DNA from: JANSWY01 sp965228955
Lineage (GTDB): Bacteria; Bacteroidota; Bacteroidia; Cytophagales; Cyclobacteriaceae
DNA length: 64,000 nt
Assembly (NCBI GenBank): GCA_965228955.1
Contig: OZ245848.1
Location: 3,968,001-4,032,000 of the forward strand
Direction of reading: 5' to 3'
Below are positions 26,118 to 35,284 of the stretch, in pieces (within the stretch, counting starts at the first letter, position 1; every line of letters begins with the position of its first letter). Below the pieces are notes generated by a model. The model ran no database searches. It was given only the letters and a program-made list of their open reading frames with translations, and had not been told where the DNA came from. Made by a program: the position numbers and the translations under genes.

Positions 26118-26330
26118 GAATTACCCGTAACATCTCCACCTGTACTAAAGTTAAGTTATGATGAACAATCCAAAGATACTGGACTGTAAAGTCTTGAAAA
26201 GTTAAGAAAAAGAGGGATTAAAGAGTTTAGGATCAGATCCTTATGTTACGTAATTGTTAAGCCCGTTAACTGCTATATATTGAAATTAATTATCTGAAGA
26301 CAGTTCTATTTTCGTATTAAAAGAAGGAAT

Positions 26331-27314
26331 TTATTGATCTTCAATTCTAACAACTACTTTGCCAAGTGCCTCTCTATTTTTAACCATTTGAATGGCGGTC
26401 TTAGCATCATTAAAATCATAAACCCGTTGAATAGTCGGCCTCAATTTACCCTCGTTTATTAATTCCAATATTGATTCAACATTTTGCCTATTCTGATCGG
26501 GCTCTTTTTGGCAAAAGCTACTCCAAAAAACTCCTGTAATAGATGCTGATTTCAGCAATGGTAGGTTTAATGGGATTTTCGGAATTTCCCCATCAGTGAA
26601 ACCAATTACCAGATGTTTACCATATCTGGTAATACTACGAAATGATGGCTCAGTAACCTTTCCACCAACAGGGTCCACAATTATGCTGACTCCTTCATTA
26701 TTGGTTATTTCCTTGACTCTGGTTTTTATGTCCTCTTTGGTGTAATTTATGATGAAGTCTGCACCCTGCGCTTTGCAGAACTCAAGCTTCTCATTTGTAG
26801 ATGCCGCAGCAATGACCTTAGCACCCATTAATTTTGCAATTTGAATGGACGTATATCCAATTCCCCCTGCCGCACCTAACACCAAAACAGTATCTTTCTC
26901 AGATATTTGCGCTCGATCAACGAGAGCATGATAACTTGTCCCGTAAGTCATTAATGTTGCGGCAGCTAACTCAGATTCTATATCATCCGATATGGCAAAA
27001 GCGTTTACCTCGTCGCATGCGGAATACTCAGCTAATCCTCCCCAGGTCAACTTGGCAATTACTCTGTCCCCGGGTTTAAAGTTTTTCACTTCCTTTCCTA
27101 CCTTTTTGACAATTGAGCAAACTTCAGCTCCAGGAACGAAAGGTGGTTCTGGCTTAAATTGATATTTTCCCTCAATGATTAATGTATCTGGGAAATTTAT
27201 TGCACAGGCTTGGTTCCGCAATAATATCTGATTGGGTCCAATCTCCGGAGTGGGAAAATTAACCTGAATTAAATCCTCCGCAGGACCATACTTTGTGCAA
27301 ATCAATGCTTTCAT
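26331..27314 (-). CDS. NADPH:quinone oxidoreductase family protein (medium-chain dehydrogenase/reductase)
   Basis: A 327-residue zinc-independent MDR enzyme. The N-terminal GroES-like half has FVPGAEVCSIVKKVG and FKPGDRV. The Rossmann half has VLVLGAAGGIGYTSIQIAKLMGAKVIAAAS for NAD(P)H binding. The Cys/His ligands of zinc alcohol dehydrogenases are absent, which places it with quinone oxidoreductases and acryloyl-CoA-reductase-like enzymes; the true substrate is unknown. ATG 27314 (MKALICTKYGP) is preferred to one three codons upstream because the family begins MKA. It is divergent from the FG-GAP gene at 27434 and stands alone in its direction. Confidence 0.92.
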   Translation of the reverse strand: MKALICTKYGPAEDLIQVNFPTPEIGPNQILLRNQACAINFPDTLIIEGKYQFKPEPPFVPGAEVCSIVKKVGKEVKNFKPGDRVIAKLTWGGLAEYSACDEVNAFAISDDIESELAAATLMTYGTSYHALVDRAQISEKDTVLVLGAAGGIGYTSIQIAKLMGAKVIAAASTNEKLEFCKAQGADFIINYTKEDIKTRVKEITNNEGVSIIVDPVGGKVTEPSFRSITRYGKHLVIGFTDGEIPKIPLNLPLLKSASITGVFWSSFCQKEPDQNRQNVESILELINEGKLRPTIQRVYDFNDAKTAIQMVKNREALGKVVVRIEDQ

Positions 27315-27433
27315 AGTCACCAAACTTACATGAAATTATCTTTCAATAATACATTCATGATACGTTCTCACAAAATCAATTACATAATTCAGCAATAAGC
27401 ACTATTTTCGTGATTTAGTTGAATCACCTATTG

Positions 27434-29818
27434 ATGCAAAAATTACACTCCCACTTACTCAAGTTAGGAGTACTACTAATCCTATATGCAAGCCATACCT
27501 CTCAGGTAGCGTTGGCTCAGGAGAATTTTGCAGTATTATCAGATAGCATTGGAGTTAACCATTTTTACGGAATTGGATCCAGTGGAGGAGGCATCAGTAC
27601 CGTTGATTTCAACCAGGACGGCTGGGACGATCTTACTTTCGCTACCGAATGCCACAGACCAATAGAATTCTATTTAAATGATCATGGAAAGTTTAATCTA
27701 GTAGAACTTGAGGGAATTGATAACATCCTGGAAACTAAGCAGGTACTTTGGGTTGATTTCGATAATGATGGTGATCTTGATTTCTTTGCTTCAAGTCTAT
27801 CTGGAATTAAGCTCTACGAGAATGATGGTGCTCTCAGGTTTACAGATGTCACCAATAATATGAATTTGATAATGAACGAACCATCTTACGGTGCTGCCTG
27901 GGGTGACTTCAATAGAGATGGGTGGTTAGACCTTTACGTGACTGAAAAAAAGGTGGGTTCAGAATTTAAACAAGTATCAAATCACTACTTCCAAAACCTA
28001 CAAGGAAACTCATTTATAGAACTCACTAATGAAACCAATTCGGCAGACACGGCAAAAGCTCCATTCTGTGGTACTTTTTTCGATATGAATGAAGATGGCT
28101 GGTTAGACATGTACATAGCCCAGGATCGGTTCCTCATTAATACGATGTTGAAAAACATGGGTGATGGTACTTTTAGAGATATAAGCCTTTCATCCAATTC
28201 TAACCTTGTAATGAATGCGATGTGTGTAACAGTCGCTGATTACAATAACGATATGGATTTTGACATTTATGTCACCAATACTCCCGAAGGAAACGCACTG
28301 TTAGATAATCTGGGGAATGAAAAATTTGAAGAAAGAGCTGTTTCTGCAGGCGTAGGATACTTTGAAACCGGTTGGTCCTCTTCCTTTCTGGATTTTGACA
28401 ATGATGGCTGGCAAGATTTATACGTTTGTGGGAGTTTCAGCGAGAACACCTTTTATAAAAATCTGGATGGCTCCACTTTTGAAATTGAAGAAGACAATTA
28501 TGAGATTGATTCAACGTCGGAAAGCTATTCATCTGCGGTAGGAGACTTTAATAATGATGGAAAACCAGACTTGGTAATTCTAAATACAGGAGTTGATGAG
28601 TCAAGTATCCTGTTAAATATTGCTGAAACCACCAACAACTGGATCAAATTCAACCTAGAAGGCACACTGAGCAACAAAGACGGAATAGGTTCACGGGTAT
28701 TGGTGTATGTTGGTGAAAATGTTTACTCCAGGTTTACTCACAGCGCCAATGGTTATTTAGCTCAAAACTCCAGAAATGAACATGTTGGAATTGGCCCACC
28801 TGAAAAGATTGATTCCTTAATAATTCATTGGCCCAGTGGAGTAATTGACAAACATTTCAATTTGGATATAAACACAACTCATACTTTTACAGAATCAGGA
28901 ACTATTGATGTTCCAACCCTAAATTACAGTGACACCATCAATTTTTGCGTGAACGGAGAACTGCATCTTAACGGTGGTTTCTTTAGCGATCAATTAAAAT
29001 ATACATGGTCCAATGGCGGACAGGGTATTACAACCATCGCAATGAATGAAGGGGCTTACTTTCTTTCGATTGAAGATGAGTCTGGAAATATCTTCCACTC
29101 AGACACATTGTTTGTCAATTTTGTTGAAGGTCCGGAAATAACAGAGTCAAGCATTAATCCTATAAGTTGTCATGATGGAAATGATGGAGAAATATCTATT
29201 GAAATTCAGGGTGGAGTCAGTCCTTATGATATCATTTGGACAAACGGAGGTGACGGTCCTACGGCTAACGAATTGCCCCCTGGAGAAATTGGCGTTACCA
29301 TTTTTGATAATGGAGGCTGTTCAATTGAAGAGACATTTGACCTTGAAAACCCTTCTGAGCTTATTGCATACGGCGCAAGGGAAACAGATATTAACAATCG
29401 TGGTGTTGGTGGTATTTTGGTAATTGCAAGTGGCGGAGAAGAACCTTATACCTACAGCATTGACGGATCTCCTGAAACTACAGAATCCATCTTTAGTGAT
29501 CTGTTTGAAGGGATTTATGAAATAACTGTCAAAGATGCAAAGGGGTGTATAACGGTAATTAATGTGGTCGTTCCAAATTTGACCGTCACCCAAACCAATC
29601 AACAAACAGAAACAAAAGTTTTTCCAATCCCAGCGAAAAATCAGCTTTACATCAAAAACGCTATCGGTTCCAAAGTATCAGTATTTGACTTAGCTGGAAA
29701 TATTATTTTCAACAGCAATCTCAACAACGATTTATCAATTGATGTCAGTCACCTAGCAAATGGCCCCTATCTATTGCAAATAGGAACAGAACGACGCATG
29801 TTTGTGGTCCGGAATTAA
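27434..29818 (+). CDS. FG-GAP/VCBS repeat protein with ASPIC/UnbV domain, SprB-like repeats and T9SS sorting domain
   Basis: A 794-residue surface or secreted protein. A signal peptide (about 1-30, ending VALAQE) is followed by about seven FG-GAP/VCBS repeats, seen as recurring DFNQDGWDDL, DFDNDGDLDFF, DFNRDGWLDLY and DFNNDGKPDLV calcium-loop motifs. An ASPIC/UnbV-type segment follows (GIGSRVLVYV ... IIHWPSGVIDK), then one or two SprB-like repeats (INPISCHDGNDGEISIEIQGG, YTYSIDGSPE) and a C-terminal sorting domain (VFPIPAKNQLYI...GPYLLQIG). It probably binds calcium and a surface ligand or polymer. ATG 27434 gives the signal peptide; an in-frame TTG five codons earlier is less likely. Confidence 0.9.
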   Translation: MQKLHSHLLKLGVLLILYASHTSQVALAQENFAVLSDSIGVNHFYGIGSSGGGISTVDFNQDGWDDLTFATECHRPIEFYLNDHGKFNLVELEGIDNILETKQVLWVDFDNDGDLDFFASSLSGIKLYENDGALRFTDVTNNMNLIMNEPSYGAAWGDFNRDGWLDLYVTEKKVGSEFKQVSNHYFQNLQGNSFIELTNETNSADTAKAPFCGTFFDMNEDGWLDMYIAQDRFLINTMLKNMGDGTFRDISLSSNSNLVMNAMCVTVADYNNDMDFDIYVTNTPEGNALLDNLGNEKFEERAVSAGVGYFETGWSSSFLDFDNDGWQDLYVCGSFSENTFYKNLDGSTFEIEEDNYEIDSTSESYSSAVGDFNNDGKPDLVILNTGVDESSILLNIAETTNNWIKFNLEGTLSNKDGIGSRVLVYVGENVYSRFTHSANGYLAQNSRNEHVGIGPPEKIDSLIIHWPSGVIDKHFNLDINTTHTFTESGTIDVPTLNYSDTINFCVNGELHLNGGFFSDQLKYTWSNGGQGITTIAMNEGAYFLSIEDESGNIFHSDTLFVNFVEGPEITESSINPISCHDGNDGEISIEIQGGVSPYDIIWTNGGDGPTANELPPGEIGVTIFDNGGCSIEETFDLENPSELIAYGARETDINNRGVGGILVIASGGEEPYTYSIDGSPETTESIFSDLFEGIYEITVKDAKGCITVINVVVPNLTVTQTNQQTETKVFPIPAKNQLYIKNAIGSKVSVFDLAGNIIFNSNLNNDLSIDVSHLANGPYLLQIGTERRMFVVRN

Positions 29819-29829
29819 TCCCGATCAGC

Positions 29830-30270
29830 ATGTCTTACATCATTAAAAAAATAGAGGATCACGAAAGTGCTCTGGCTCAACAGCTTATTGCCCAATGGCA
29901 CATTGATGATAACGAAGAAGTTCCTTCATTACCTACCCATTATATAGATAACCTACTGGACTCAAACCATTTTCATGCATTCGTCGCAATGGATGGAGAA
30001 ACTGTGATTGGGGGACTAACAGCATATCAGCTCCCTATGTTTTATCGCTCTGAAAGTGAAATATTTCTTTACGAGATTGGTGTAATACAACAACATAGAA
30101 AGAAAGGCGTAGCAAAAGCTTTGATCGAACAGCTGAAACAGTTTTGTAAAGAGAATTCAATTAAAGTGATGTTTGTGATGACCACTATGGATAATGAACC
30201 TGCTAAGAAACTTTATGAAAATACTGGAGGAGAACTCGAAGTAGTACCATTGTATTCTTATTCAATCTAA
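29830..30270 (+). CDS. GNAT acetyltransferase resembling the AAC(3)-I aminoglycoside acetyltransferase family
   Basis: A 146-residue single-domain GNAT. Acetyl-CoA motif A reads YEIGVIQQHRKKGVAKALIEQL, with a conserved-type R..G.A. From memory, the run YIDNLLDSNHFHAFVAMDG, TAYQLPMF, SEIFLYEI and EPAKKLYENTGG parallels AAC(3)-Ia block by block (YLGNLL...FIALAAFD, AYVLPKF, SEIYIYDL, DPAVALYTKLG). The natural substrate may be a different amine; resistance is not implied by sequence alone. It is located 11 bp after the FG-GAP gene and 4 bp before a second GNAT. No integron or transposon signs are seen. Confidence 0.85.
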   Translation: MSYIIKKIEDHESALAQQLIAQWHIDDNEEVPSLPTHYIDNLLDSNHFHAFVAMDGETVIGGLTAYQLPMFYRSESEIFLYEIGVIQQHRKKGVAKALIEQLKQFCKENSIKVMFVMTTMDNEPAKKLYENTGGELEVVPLYSYSI

Positions 30271-30274
30271 TAAT

Positions 30275-30805
30275 ATGGATTACCTATTTAAATCAGAAAG
30301 ACTAGGATTCCGAAACTGGGAAGAAAATGATCTTAATGCTCTTTATGAGGTCAATTCAGATCCGCAAGTAATGGAGTTCTTTCCCAAATGTCCAAGTCGT
30401 GATGAAACTCTGGACTTCATACATAGAATGCAAAAGCAATTCTCTAAAAATGGTTTCTGCTACTTCGCGGTAGAATTATTGGAGTCCAAAGAGTTGATAG
30501 GCTTTATTGGAATTGCTGAACAGACCTATGAAGCTGACTTTACACCATGTGTTGATATAGGTTGGAGAATAGGAACCAAATACTGGTTTAAAGGCTATGC
30601 AACTGAGGGAGCAAAAGCAACTTTGAAATTTGCCAAAGAATCAACCTCGTTATCTGAGATTTTATCTGTTGCACCAGCAATAAATACCAAATCTGAAGCA
30701 GTGATGAAGAAGATCGGTATGGAGAAGCTAAGAAATTTTGATCATCCACTCTTGCTGAATGACCCTAAGTTGAAAGAGTGCGTTCTATATTCAATTAAAT
30801 TGTAG
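30275..30805 (+). CDS. GNAT acetyltransferase, RimJ/RimL type
   Basis: A 176-residue acetyltransferase of the RimJ/RimL-like branch. It begins with the usual SERLGFRNWEENDLNALYEVNSDPQVMEFFP, has a GWRIGTKYWFKGYATEGAKATLKFA acetyl-CoA region and ends with NTKSEAVMKKIGMEKL. The substrate is unknown; family members acetylate protein N-termini or small molecules. It starts 4 bp after the AAC(3)-I-like gene, so the pair is likely co-translated. About 46 bp separate it from the YHYH lipoprotein gene. Confidence 0.9.
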   Translation: MDYLFKSERLGFRNWEENDLNALYEVNSDPQVMEFFPKCPSRDETLDFIHRMQKQFSKNGFCYFAVELLESKELIGFIGIAEQTYEADFTPCVDIGWRIGTKYWFKGYATEGAKATLKFAKESTSLSEILSVAPAINTKSEAVMKKIGMEKLRNFDHPLLLNDPKLKECVLYSIKL

Positions 30806-30851
30806 AGGGGGGCAATTTAGGAAAATGGCTGTCGTGTATTAAAAGCTAAAC

Positions 30852-31625
30852 ATGACAGTAAAAAACATTCTATTAACTACTCTGACTGCTGCTATCCTAT
30901 TCTCTTGTGGAGATGACGATACATCGGGATCAGATGATGGATCAACACCAACAACAGGTGGATCCGAGGCGACACTTTCAGCCGCATTTGATGAATTTGA
31001 TGCGGATAATACAACAATAGTTCTTGAGGGAGATGAAGTTATCATTGAAACCAATGGACTACCAAACCATGAATCTCCATATTGGTCTACAAATCATCCT
31101 TTATATACAGAGCCTACTGTAACTTCCACACAAGAAATGGCTCCAGGGACAATTGATGAATTTAATGGTTCTTATACACTAACTGTACCTGCAAATCCAG
31201 AAATAGCTTCTTCAACTTCAACTACAGGATTGGGAGCAATTGGTATTGCAATAAGTGGATCTGTGATTTACAATGACCAGGAAGGACCAAATGTCCCATT
31301 GGATAATGCAGCAGGTTCACTAGACTATTCGGGGGCTCATACAGGACCTCAGAGTTACCACTACCACCTGGAACCTACTGCATGGTCTCAAGATGATGAT
31401 AAATTGATAGGAATTATTTCTGATGGCTTCTTCCTTTATGGTAGAAAGTGTACTTCAACTGGTGACTATCCAGATGATCTAGACGCATCGGGTGGACATA
31501 ATTCCACTACCGCTCATAGCAATGAGGAAATCTACCACTACCATATTCAAAATGAACTTTACCTGAATCAATATTACATATTGTTCCCAGGTGATTATCA
31601 AGGTACTCCAAATGCGATTAATTAA
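30852..31625 (+). CDS. YHYH-domain lipoprotein
   Basis: A 257-residue predicted lipoprotein: signal peptide with lipobox LFSC, Cys19 as the lipid anchor, followed by GDDDTSGSDDGS. That acidic stretch just after the cysteine resembles the export signal that places Bacteroidota lipoproteins on the cell surface. The YHYH family motif appears twice (SYHYHLEPTAW and IYHYHIQNEL) with conserved SDGFFLYGRKC and DLDASGGHN between. The clustered His residues suggest metal binding. Function is unknown. The 3' end overlaps the MORN lipoprotein gene by 14 bp, and a SCO-family gene follows, hinting at copper handling. Confidence 0.9.
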   Translation: MTVKNILLTTLTAAILFSCGDDDTSGSDDGSTPTTGGSEATLSAAFDEFDADNTTIVLEGDEVIIETNGLPNHESPYWSTNHPLYTEPTVTSTQEMAPGTIDEFNGSYTLTVPANPEIASSTSTTGLGAIGIAISGSVIYNDQEGPNVPLDNAAGSLDYSGAHTGPQSYHYHLEPTAWSQDDDKLIGIISDGFFLYGRKCTSTGDYPDDLDASGGHNSTTAHSNEEIYHYHIQNELYLNQYYILFPGDYQGTPNAIN

Positions 31626-32187
31626 TCTACTTCTAATATTAGGTATCATCAGCACTTCATGTGCTGATGGTCCTATTCAATCTACGGCTTATGAAGAAGT
31701 TTCTAAAAAACAACTCATCCTTAAATCTGAGCAAGGTCTTGTTTACTTTGGTGACAAGGTCTTCACCGGACTTAGCGTGGATCTATACACTGATGGATCG
31801 ATCAGAGAAAAAATAGAATACAAAAACGGAAAACGGAATGGCTCCATTACCAGATGGTTTCCAAATGGAATAAAAAGTTATGAAGGAAATTACATCAACA
31901 ATAGACTTTCCGGAACAATCCTGAGCTGGTGGGCTAATGGCAATTTGCGAAAAGAAAACAATTTCGATAACGGCAAATTGCATGGTACACAGAAACAATG
32001 GTATCAATCAGGAAAAAAATTCAAAGTATTAAATATCAATCAGGGAAAAGAAGAGGGCATTCAAACAGCCTGGAGAGAAAATGGAAAAATTTATACTAAC
32101 TACGAGGCTCGAGATGGAAGAATTTATGGGTTGAAAAGAGCCAATTTATGTTATCAATTAGAATCAGAAGAACTCGCTGAAAAATGA
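31612..32187 (+). CDS. MORN-repeat lipoprotein (YwqK-like)
   Basis: A 191-residue predicted lipoprotein with lipobox ISTSC (Cys17) and at least four MORN_2-type repeats (GSIREKIEYKNGKRNGSITRW, NGIKSYEGNYINNRLSGTI, NGNLRKENNFDNGKLHGTQ, SGKKFKVLN...KEEGIQ). The start ATG at 31612 lies inside the end of the YHYH gene (14-bp overlap). It was chosen over 31591 because the signal peptide begins there. The stop overlaps the SCO gene start (ATGA). Translational coupling of all three genes is thus likely. The biochemical role is unknown. Confidence 0.87.
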   Translation: MRLINLLLILGIISTSCADGPIQSTAYEEVSKKQLILKSEQGLVYFGDKVFTGLSVDLYTDGSIREKIEYKNGKRNGSITRWFPNGIKSYEGNYINNRLSGTILSWWANGNLRKENNFDNGKLHGTQKQWYQSGKKFKVLNINQGKEEGIQTAWRENGKIYTNYEARDGRIYGLKRANLCYQLESEELAEK

Positions 32188-32825
32188 AAAAAATAATCCT
32201 GCCAATTATAATATTATTCATCGCTGCATCATGTTCACAAAAAGAAGAAACAAAACTTCTTCCATATTATGACGATGCATTCTTCACACCGAAATGGTAT
32301 GCCAAAGTAGAAGAAGTACCATCAGACTTTCATAAAATCCCATCATTTGGACTAAAAAACCAAAGCGGTGAAACTGTGACTGAACAAAGCTTCGAAAACA
32401 AAATATATGTGGCTGATTTTTTCTTTGCATCCTGCCCTGGGATTTGCCCAAAAATGACAGCCAACATGACAATAATTCAGGAGGAATTCAAAACTGATGA
32501 TGAAGTACTCTTATTGTCTCACAGCGTAACACCTGCCTATGATAGTGTTTCGGTATTGAATCGATATGGATCAAAAAATGGTGTAATACCCGGAAAATGG
32601 CATCTAGTGACTGGCGATCGTGACGAAATCTACAACCTGGGAAGAAACTACTATTTCGCTGAAGAGGACCTTGGTTTACAAAAAAGTTCTGACGACTTCC
32701 TGCATACTGAAAACTTCCTGTTAATTGATCAGAACAGACATATTCGAGGAATCTACAATGGTCTCAACAAAACAGCTATTAATCAATTAATTGAAGACAT
32801 CAAAGCCCTGAAGAAAGCGGGGTAA
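32184..32825 (+). CDS. SCO family protein (SCO1/SenC-type copper chaperone)
   Basis: A 213-residue thioredoxin-fold lipoprotein (lipobox AASC, Cys17, then SQKEE). The copper site is complete: Cys84 and Cys88 in SCPGICP, and His174 in DDFLHTENF. The family delivers copper to the CuA site of cytochrome c oxidase or acts as a thiol reductase. No oxidase genes are nearby, so the target cannot be read from the context. It overlaps the MORN lipoprotein gene by 4 bp and ends a three-gene YHYH-MORN-SCO cluster. Confidence 0.93.
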   Translation: MKKIILPIIILFIAASCSQKEETKLLPYYDDAFFTPKWYAKVEEVPSDFHKIPSFGLKNQSGETVTEQSFENKIYVADFFFASCPGICPKMTANMTIIQEEFKTDDEVLLLSHSVTPAYDSVSVLNRYGSKNGVIPGKWHLVTGDRDEIYNLGRNYYFAEEDLGLQKSSDDFLHTENFLLIDQNRHIRGIYNGLNKTAINQLIEDIKALKKAG

Positions 32826-32886
32826 AGCTACAGATTGGAATTCAATGATCAATTCTGCTATCTTTAGGATTGACCATTGAAACCAA

Positions 32887-33630
32887 ATGCTTCGATTTTT
32901 TAAGAAATTAAGATCCCAAACCTTATCCAAAGGAAGCATACGTAAGTATGTACTTTATGTATTAGGAGAGCTATTACTAATAGTAACTGGTATCGTGATT
33001 GCTGTTCAAATCAATAATATGAACAACAATCGCAAACTAGCGGATAGTGAGAAGCTATACCTGGAACGGCTCCTCACGGATGTGAAAAATGATTTCGAAC
33101 GGTTTCACTTCCTAGATAGTATGTACAACCAAAGTTTAGAGGATTGTTCGGAAATACTGGAGTCCTTAAAAGCTGGGATACCCAAAGAAGAAAAGCTAAA
33201 AATCATATCATATGGATTCTTAAACTTCTATTCTATGAATCCGCATTCTACTACATATGAAGAGATGGTCAATACGGGCAGACTATATACCACCAAAAAC
33301 AAAGACCTCAGAACCAGCATCATCAGGTATTACAATAATGTAGAAAGAGAGAATAACTATCTGGAGAATGCCAATGTGAGAGTCAAAAAATATATGGACC
33401 ATGAGTCCATGAATGATTATTGGCTTCTTAAACGCAGATTGAGAAGTGACCTGAAAATTCTCGATTCTGAATTTCCTTGGTTATCAAAGAGCACCTCCAA
33501 AGAATGGCGATCGCTAGAGACTATGACCTATGTTTATCAAACCTCTGAGAAGAAAAACAAGCTACGAATGTCTAATCTAAAAGGCAGTGCAGAGCAACTT
33601 ATCTCTTTGTTGGAAAAAGAATTAAAATAA
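32887..33630 (+). CDS. DUF6090 family membrane protein
   Basis: A 247-residue protein with a positively charged N-terminus (MLRFFKKLRSQTLSKGSIRKY) and a single membrane helix (about 22-44: VLYVLGELLLIVTGIVIAVQINN). A long alpha-helical periplasmic part follows (LADSEKLYLERLLTDVKNDF onward). This N-terminal pattern is diagnostic of DUF6090, a Bacteroidota family of unknown function often present in many copies. It stands alone: 61 bp after the SCO gene and 66 bp before the sigma factor. No catalytic motif is visible. Confidence 0.85.
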   Translation: MLRFFKKLRSQTLSKGSIRKYVLYVLGELLLIVTGIVIAVQINNMNNNRKLADSEKLYLERLLTDVKNDFERFHFLDSMYNQSLEDCSEILESLKAGIPKEEKLKIISYGFLNFYSMNPHSTTYEEMVNTGRLYTTKNKDLRTSIIRYYNNVERENNYLENANVRVKKYMDHESMNDYWLLKRRLRSDLKILDSEFPWLSKSTSKEWRSLETMTYVYQTSEKKNKLRMSNLKGSAEQLISLLEKELK

Positions 33631-33696
33631 ATTTTCTACAAAGTGTGATTTTCCAATTCACTTGTCGACAAACTGTGTAAACAGTAAATTTCTTCA

Positions 33697-34197
33697 ATGG
33701 TAGATGAAACCCGATTTGCGAGCATCATCAAAGAGAATGAACGGATAATCTTTAAGATCACAACAGTTTATACCAATAACTCGGATGATCAAAAGGATTT
33801 ATATCAGGACATTGTCATTCAACTCTGGAAGGCCTATGGTTCTTTTCGAAATGAATCAAAATTAAGTACATGGCTGTACCGTGTAGCATTAAACACTGCT
33901 ATTACCAGATTAAGAAAAGAGAAACGCACAGGCATCAAAGTTCCAATTGATCAGGTGGTATTGAACCACACAGAATCCCATGACCCTGAATTAGAAGACA
34001 GATTAAGAGATCTGTATCAAAGTATTGAAATGCTTAGTGAATTGGATAAAGGAATTGTTCTCCTCTTCCTTGAAGAAAAGTCCTACGAAGAAATTGCTGA
34101 AATAACCGGTATGACAGTATCCAATGTTGGAACAAGACTCAACCGAATCAAGAAAAAGCTAAAACAGCAAATGTCAAACTCAAAACTCAGTGCATAA
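33697..34197 (+). CDS. ECF-type RNA polymerase sigma factor
   Basis: A 166-residue group IV sigma factor. Region 2 spans about 20-75 (DLYQDIVIQLWKAYGSFRNES, STWLYRVALNTAITRLRK) and region 4 about 105-160 (SYEEIAEITGMTVSNVGTRLNRIKKKL, helix-turn-helix). It redirects RNA polymerase to a small regulon, probably including its own promoter. It ends in a TAATG overlap with a membrane-protein gene that is the likely anti-sigma factor. Its position just before the permease array raises, but does not show, the possibility that it serves the same envelope response. Confidence 0.93.
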   Translation: MVDETRFASIIKENERIIFKITTVYTNNSDDQKDLYQDIVIQLWKAYGSFRNESKLSTWLYRVALNTAITRLRKEKRTGIKVPIDQVVLNHTESHDPELEDRLRDLYQSIEMLSELDKGIVLLFLEEKSYEEIAEITGMTVSNVGTRLNRIKKKLKQQMSNSKLSA

Positions 34198-34793
34198 TGG
34201 ATTTGGATGAAATGAAAACCACCTGGTCCGAGATAGATAAAGGACTTAAAATGACCGAAGAACCAGATGAAGTAGAGATCTTGAAGATGATCCAGAAGAA
34301 ATCAGTAAGTAGTTTAAACCGAATTATGTATGCTGAAGGCATAGGATCAGTAATCACCTTGATTGGTATAGGATACATCATCGGTAACTTCGGTAAACTA
34401 CAAAATTGGTTAGATATAACTGCAGGAATTGGAACAGTAGTGATCTTAATTATCGCAGCAATATGTGGATTTTTGATTTTTATCACCGGTGCTAAAATTG
34501 ATGTTATTAATGACTCAAGTGAAGCAATAGTCAGGAAGTTTGAGGGATTTAAAAAGCTCCTTAATTCTTATAAAAAGCTCACAATCGTTATTTACATCAT
34601 TATGCCATTTCTGATTATTCCACTTTTCACAGCGTTGACACTTGAGAAGAGTTTATTGGATGACATGGAAAAGTTTGGCGAAGGAATTATTGCCTCATTT
34701 GTAATATTACCAGCTATTTGGCTACTAATATTTTGGTTCTACAGAAGAAACATCAATAGAATCGGCCAATTTGTTAAAAAGATCAAGGACTAA
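34197..34793 (+). CDS. Membrane protein, probable anti-sigma partner
   Basis: 198 residues: a cytoplasmic N-terminal helix (MDLDEMKTTWSEIDKGLK, about 1-45) followed by four predicted membrane helices (about 48-65, 74-97, 127-147 and 164-182). I do not recognise a named domain, but the MDLDEMK.TW...D start is common in Bacteroidota membrane proteins translated directly after ECF sigma genes. One-base stop/start overlap with the sigma factor implies coupling, so an anti-sigma or sigma-anchoring role is inferred. No zinc-binding ZAS motif is present. Confidence 0.8.
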   Translation: MDLDEMKTTWSEIDKGLKMTEEPDEVEILKMIQKKSVSSLNRIMYAEGIGSVITLIGIGYIIGNFGKLQNWLDITAGIGTVVILIIAAICGFLIFITGAKIDVINDSSEAIVRKFEGFKKLLNSYKKLTIVIYIIMPFLIIPLFTALTLEKSLLDDMEKFGEGIIASFVILPAIWLLIFWFYRRNINRIGQFVKKIKD

Positions 34794-34804
34794 ACTCAAT
34801 CAAA

Positions 34805-35284
34805 ATGAAGACAATTACATGGACTAAAAAGCTATTCAGGTGTTCCTACGAATTGCTTAGTGAAGGAATAAGTATTGGCAGACTAAAAGACAATGAGTTT
34901 TCACAATCTGTGACTGCAGAACTAAATGATAAAAGGTTTGCCTTCAAAACAAATGGCTGGGGCCACAAAGCCAGAATCATTGATCTCGATTCAAATGAAC
35001 AAATTGGCACAATCTCATTTGGACATTGGCTACCTAAGGCAACTATCAATTACTACGATAAAGTAGCCGAATGGAAATTCTCCAACCTCTGGGAAACTCG
35101 CTGGAAAATCTTTGATAACAATGGCTCCAAGCTAAAATACAAAGGTTGGCAAGGGTCTGGTTCCGTTGAGGTGCAAGAAAATGATGAACTCTTGATATTA
35201 GCTGGTCTGTTTGTGAGTAACCACTATTGGAAGATGGCCTTTTTGTATGTGATGATATTTTTTCCTTATTGGATGTTGTTGTAG
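34805..35284 (+). CDS. Hypothetical protein with C-terminal membrane segment
   Basis: A 159-residue protein I cannot assign. Residues 1-130 are beta-rich with many Trp and Gly (NGWGHKARIID, GTISFGHWLPKATINYY, WKFSNLWETRWKIF), faintly like tubby/LURP-type beta-barrel domains. A hydrophobic C-terminal helix follows (about 140-159, WKMAFLYVMIFFPYWMLL). It starts 11 bp after the putative anti-sigma gene, so it probably belongs to that transcript. Its stop codon is the first base triplet of a heptamer palindrome. Confidence 0.75.
   Translation: MKTITWTKKLFRCSYELLSEGISIGRLKDNEFSQSVTAELNDKRFAFKTNGWGHKARIIDLDSNEQIGTISFGHWLPKATINYYDKVAEWKFSNLWETRWKIFDNNGSKLKYKGWQGSGSVEVQENDELLILAGLFVSNHYWKMAFLYVMIFFPYWMLL

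Noticed and set aside
30806..30851. Possible small RNA or tRNA in the short intergenic gaps
   Set aside because: No cloverleaf, CCA end or conserved RNA motif could be recognised in this or any other gap of the window.
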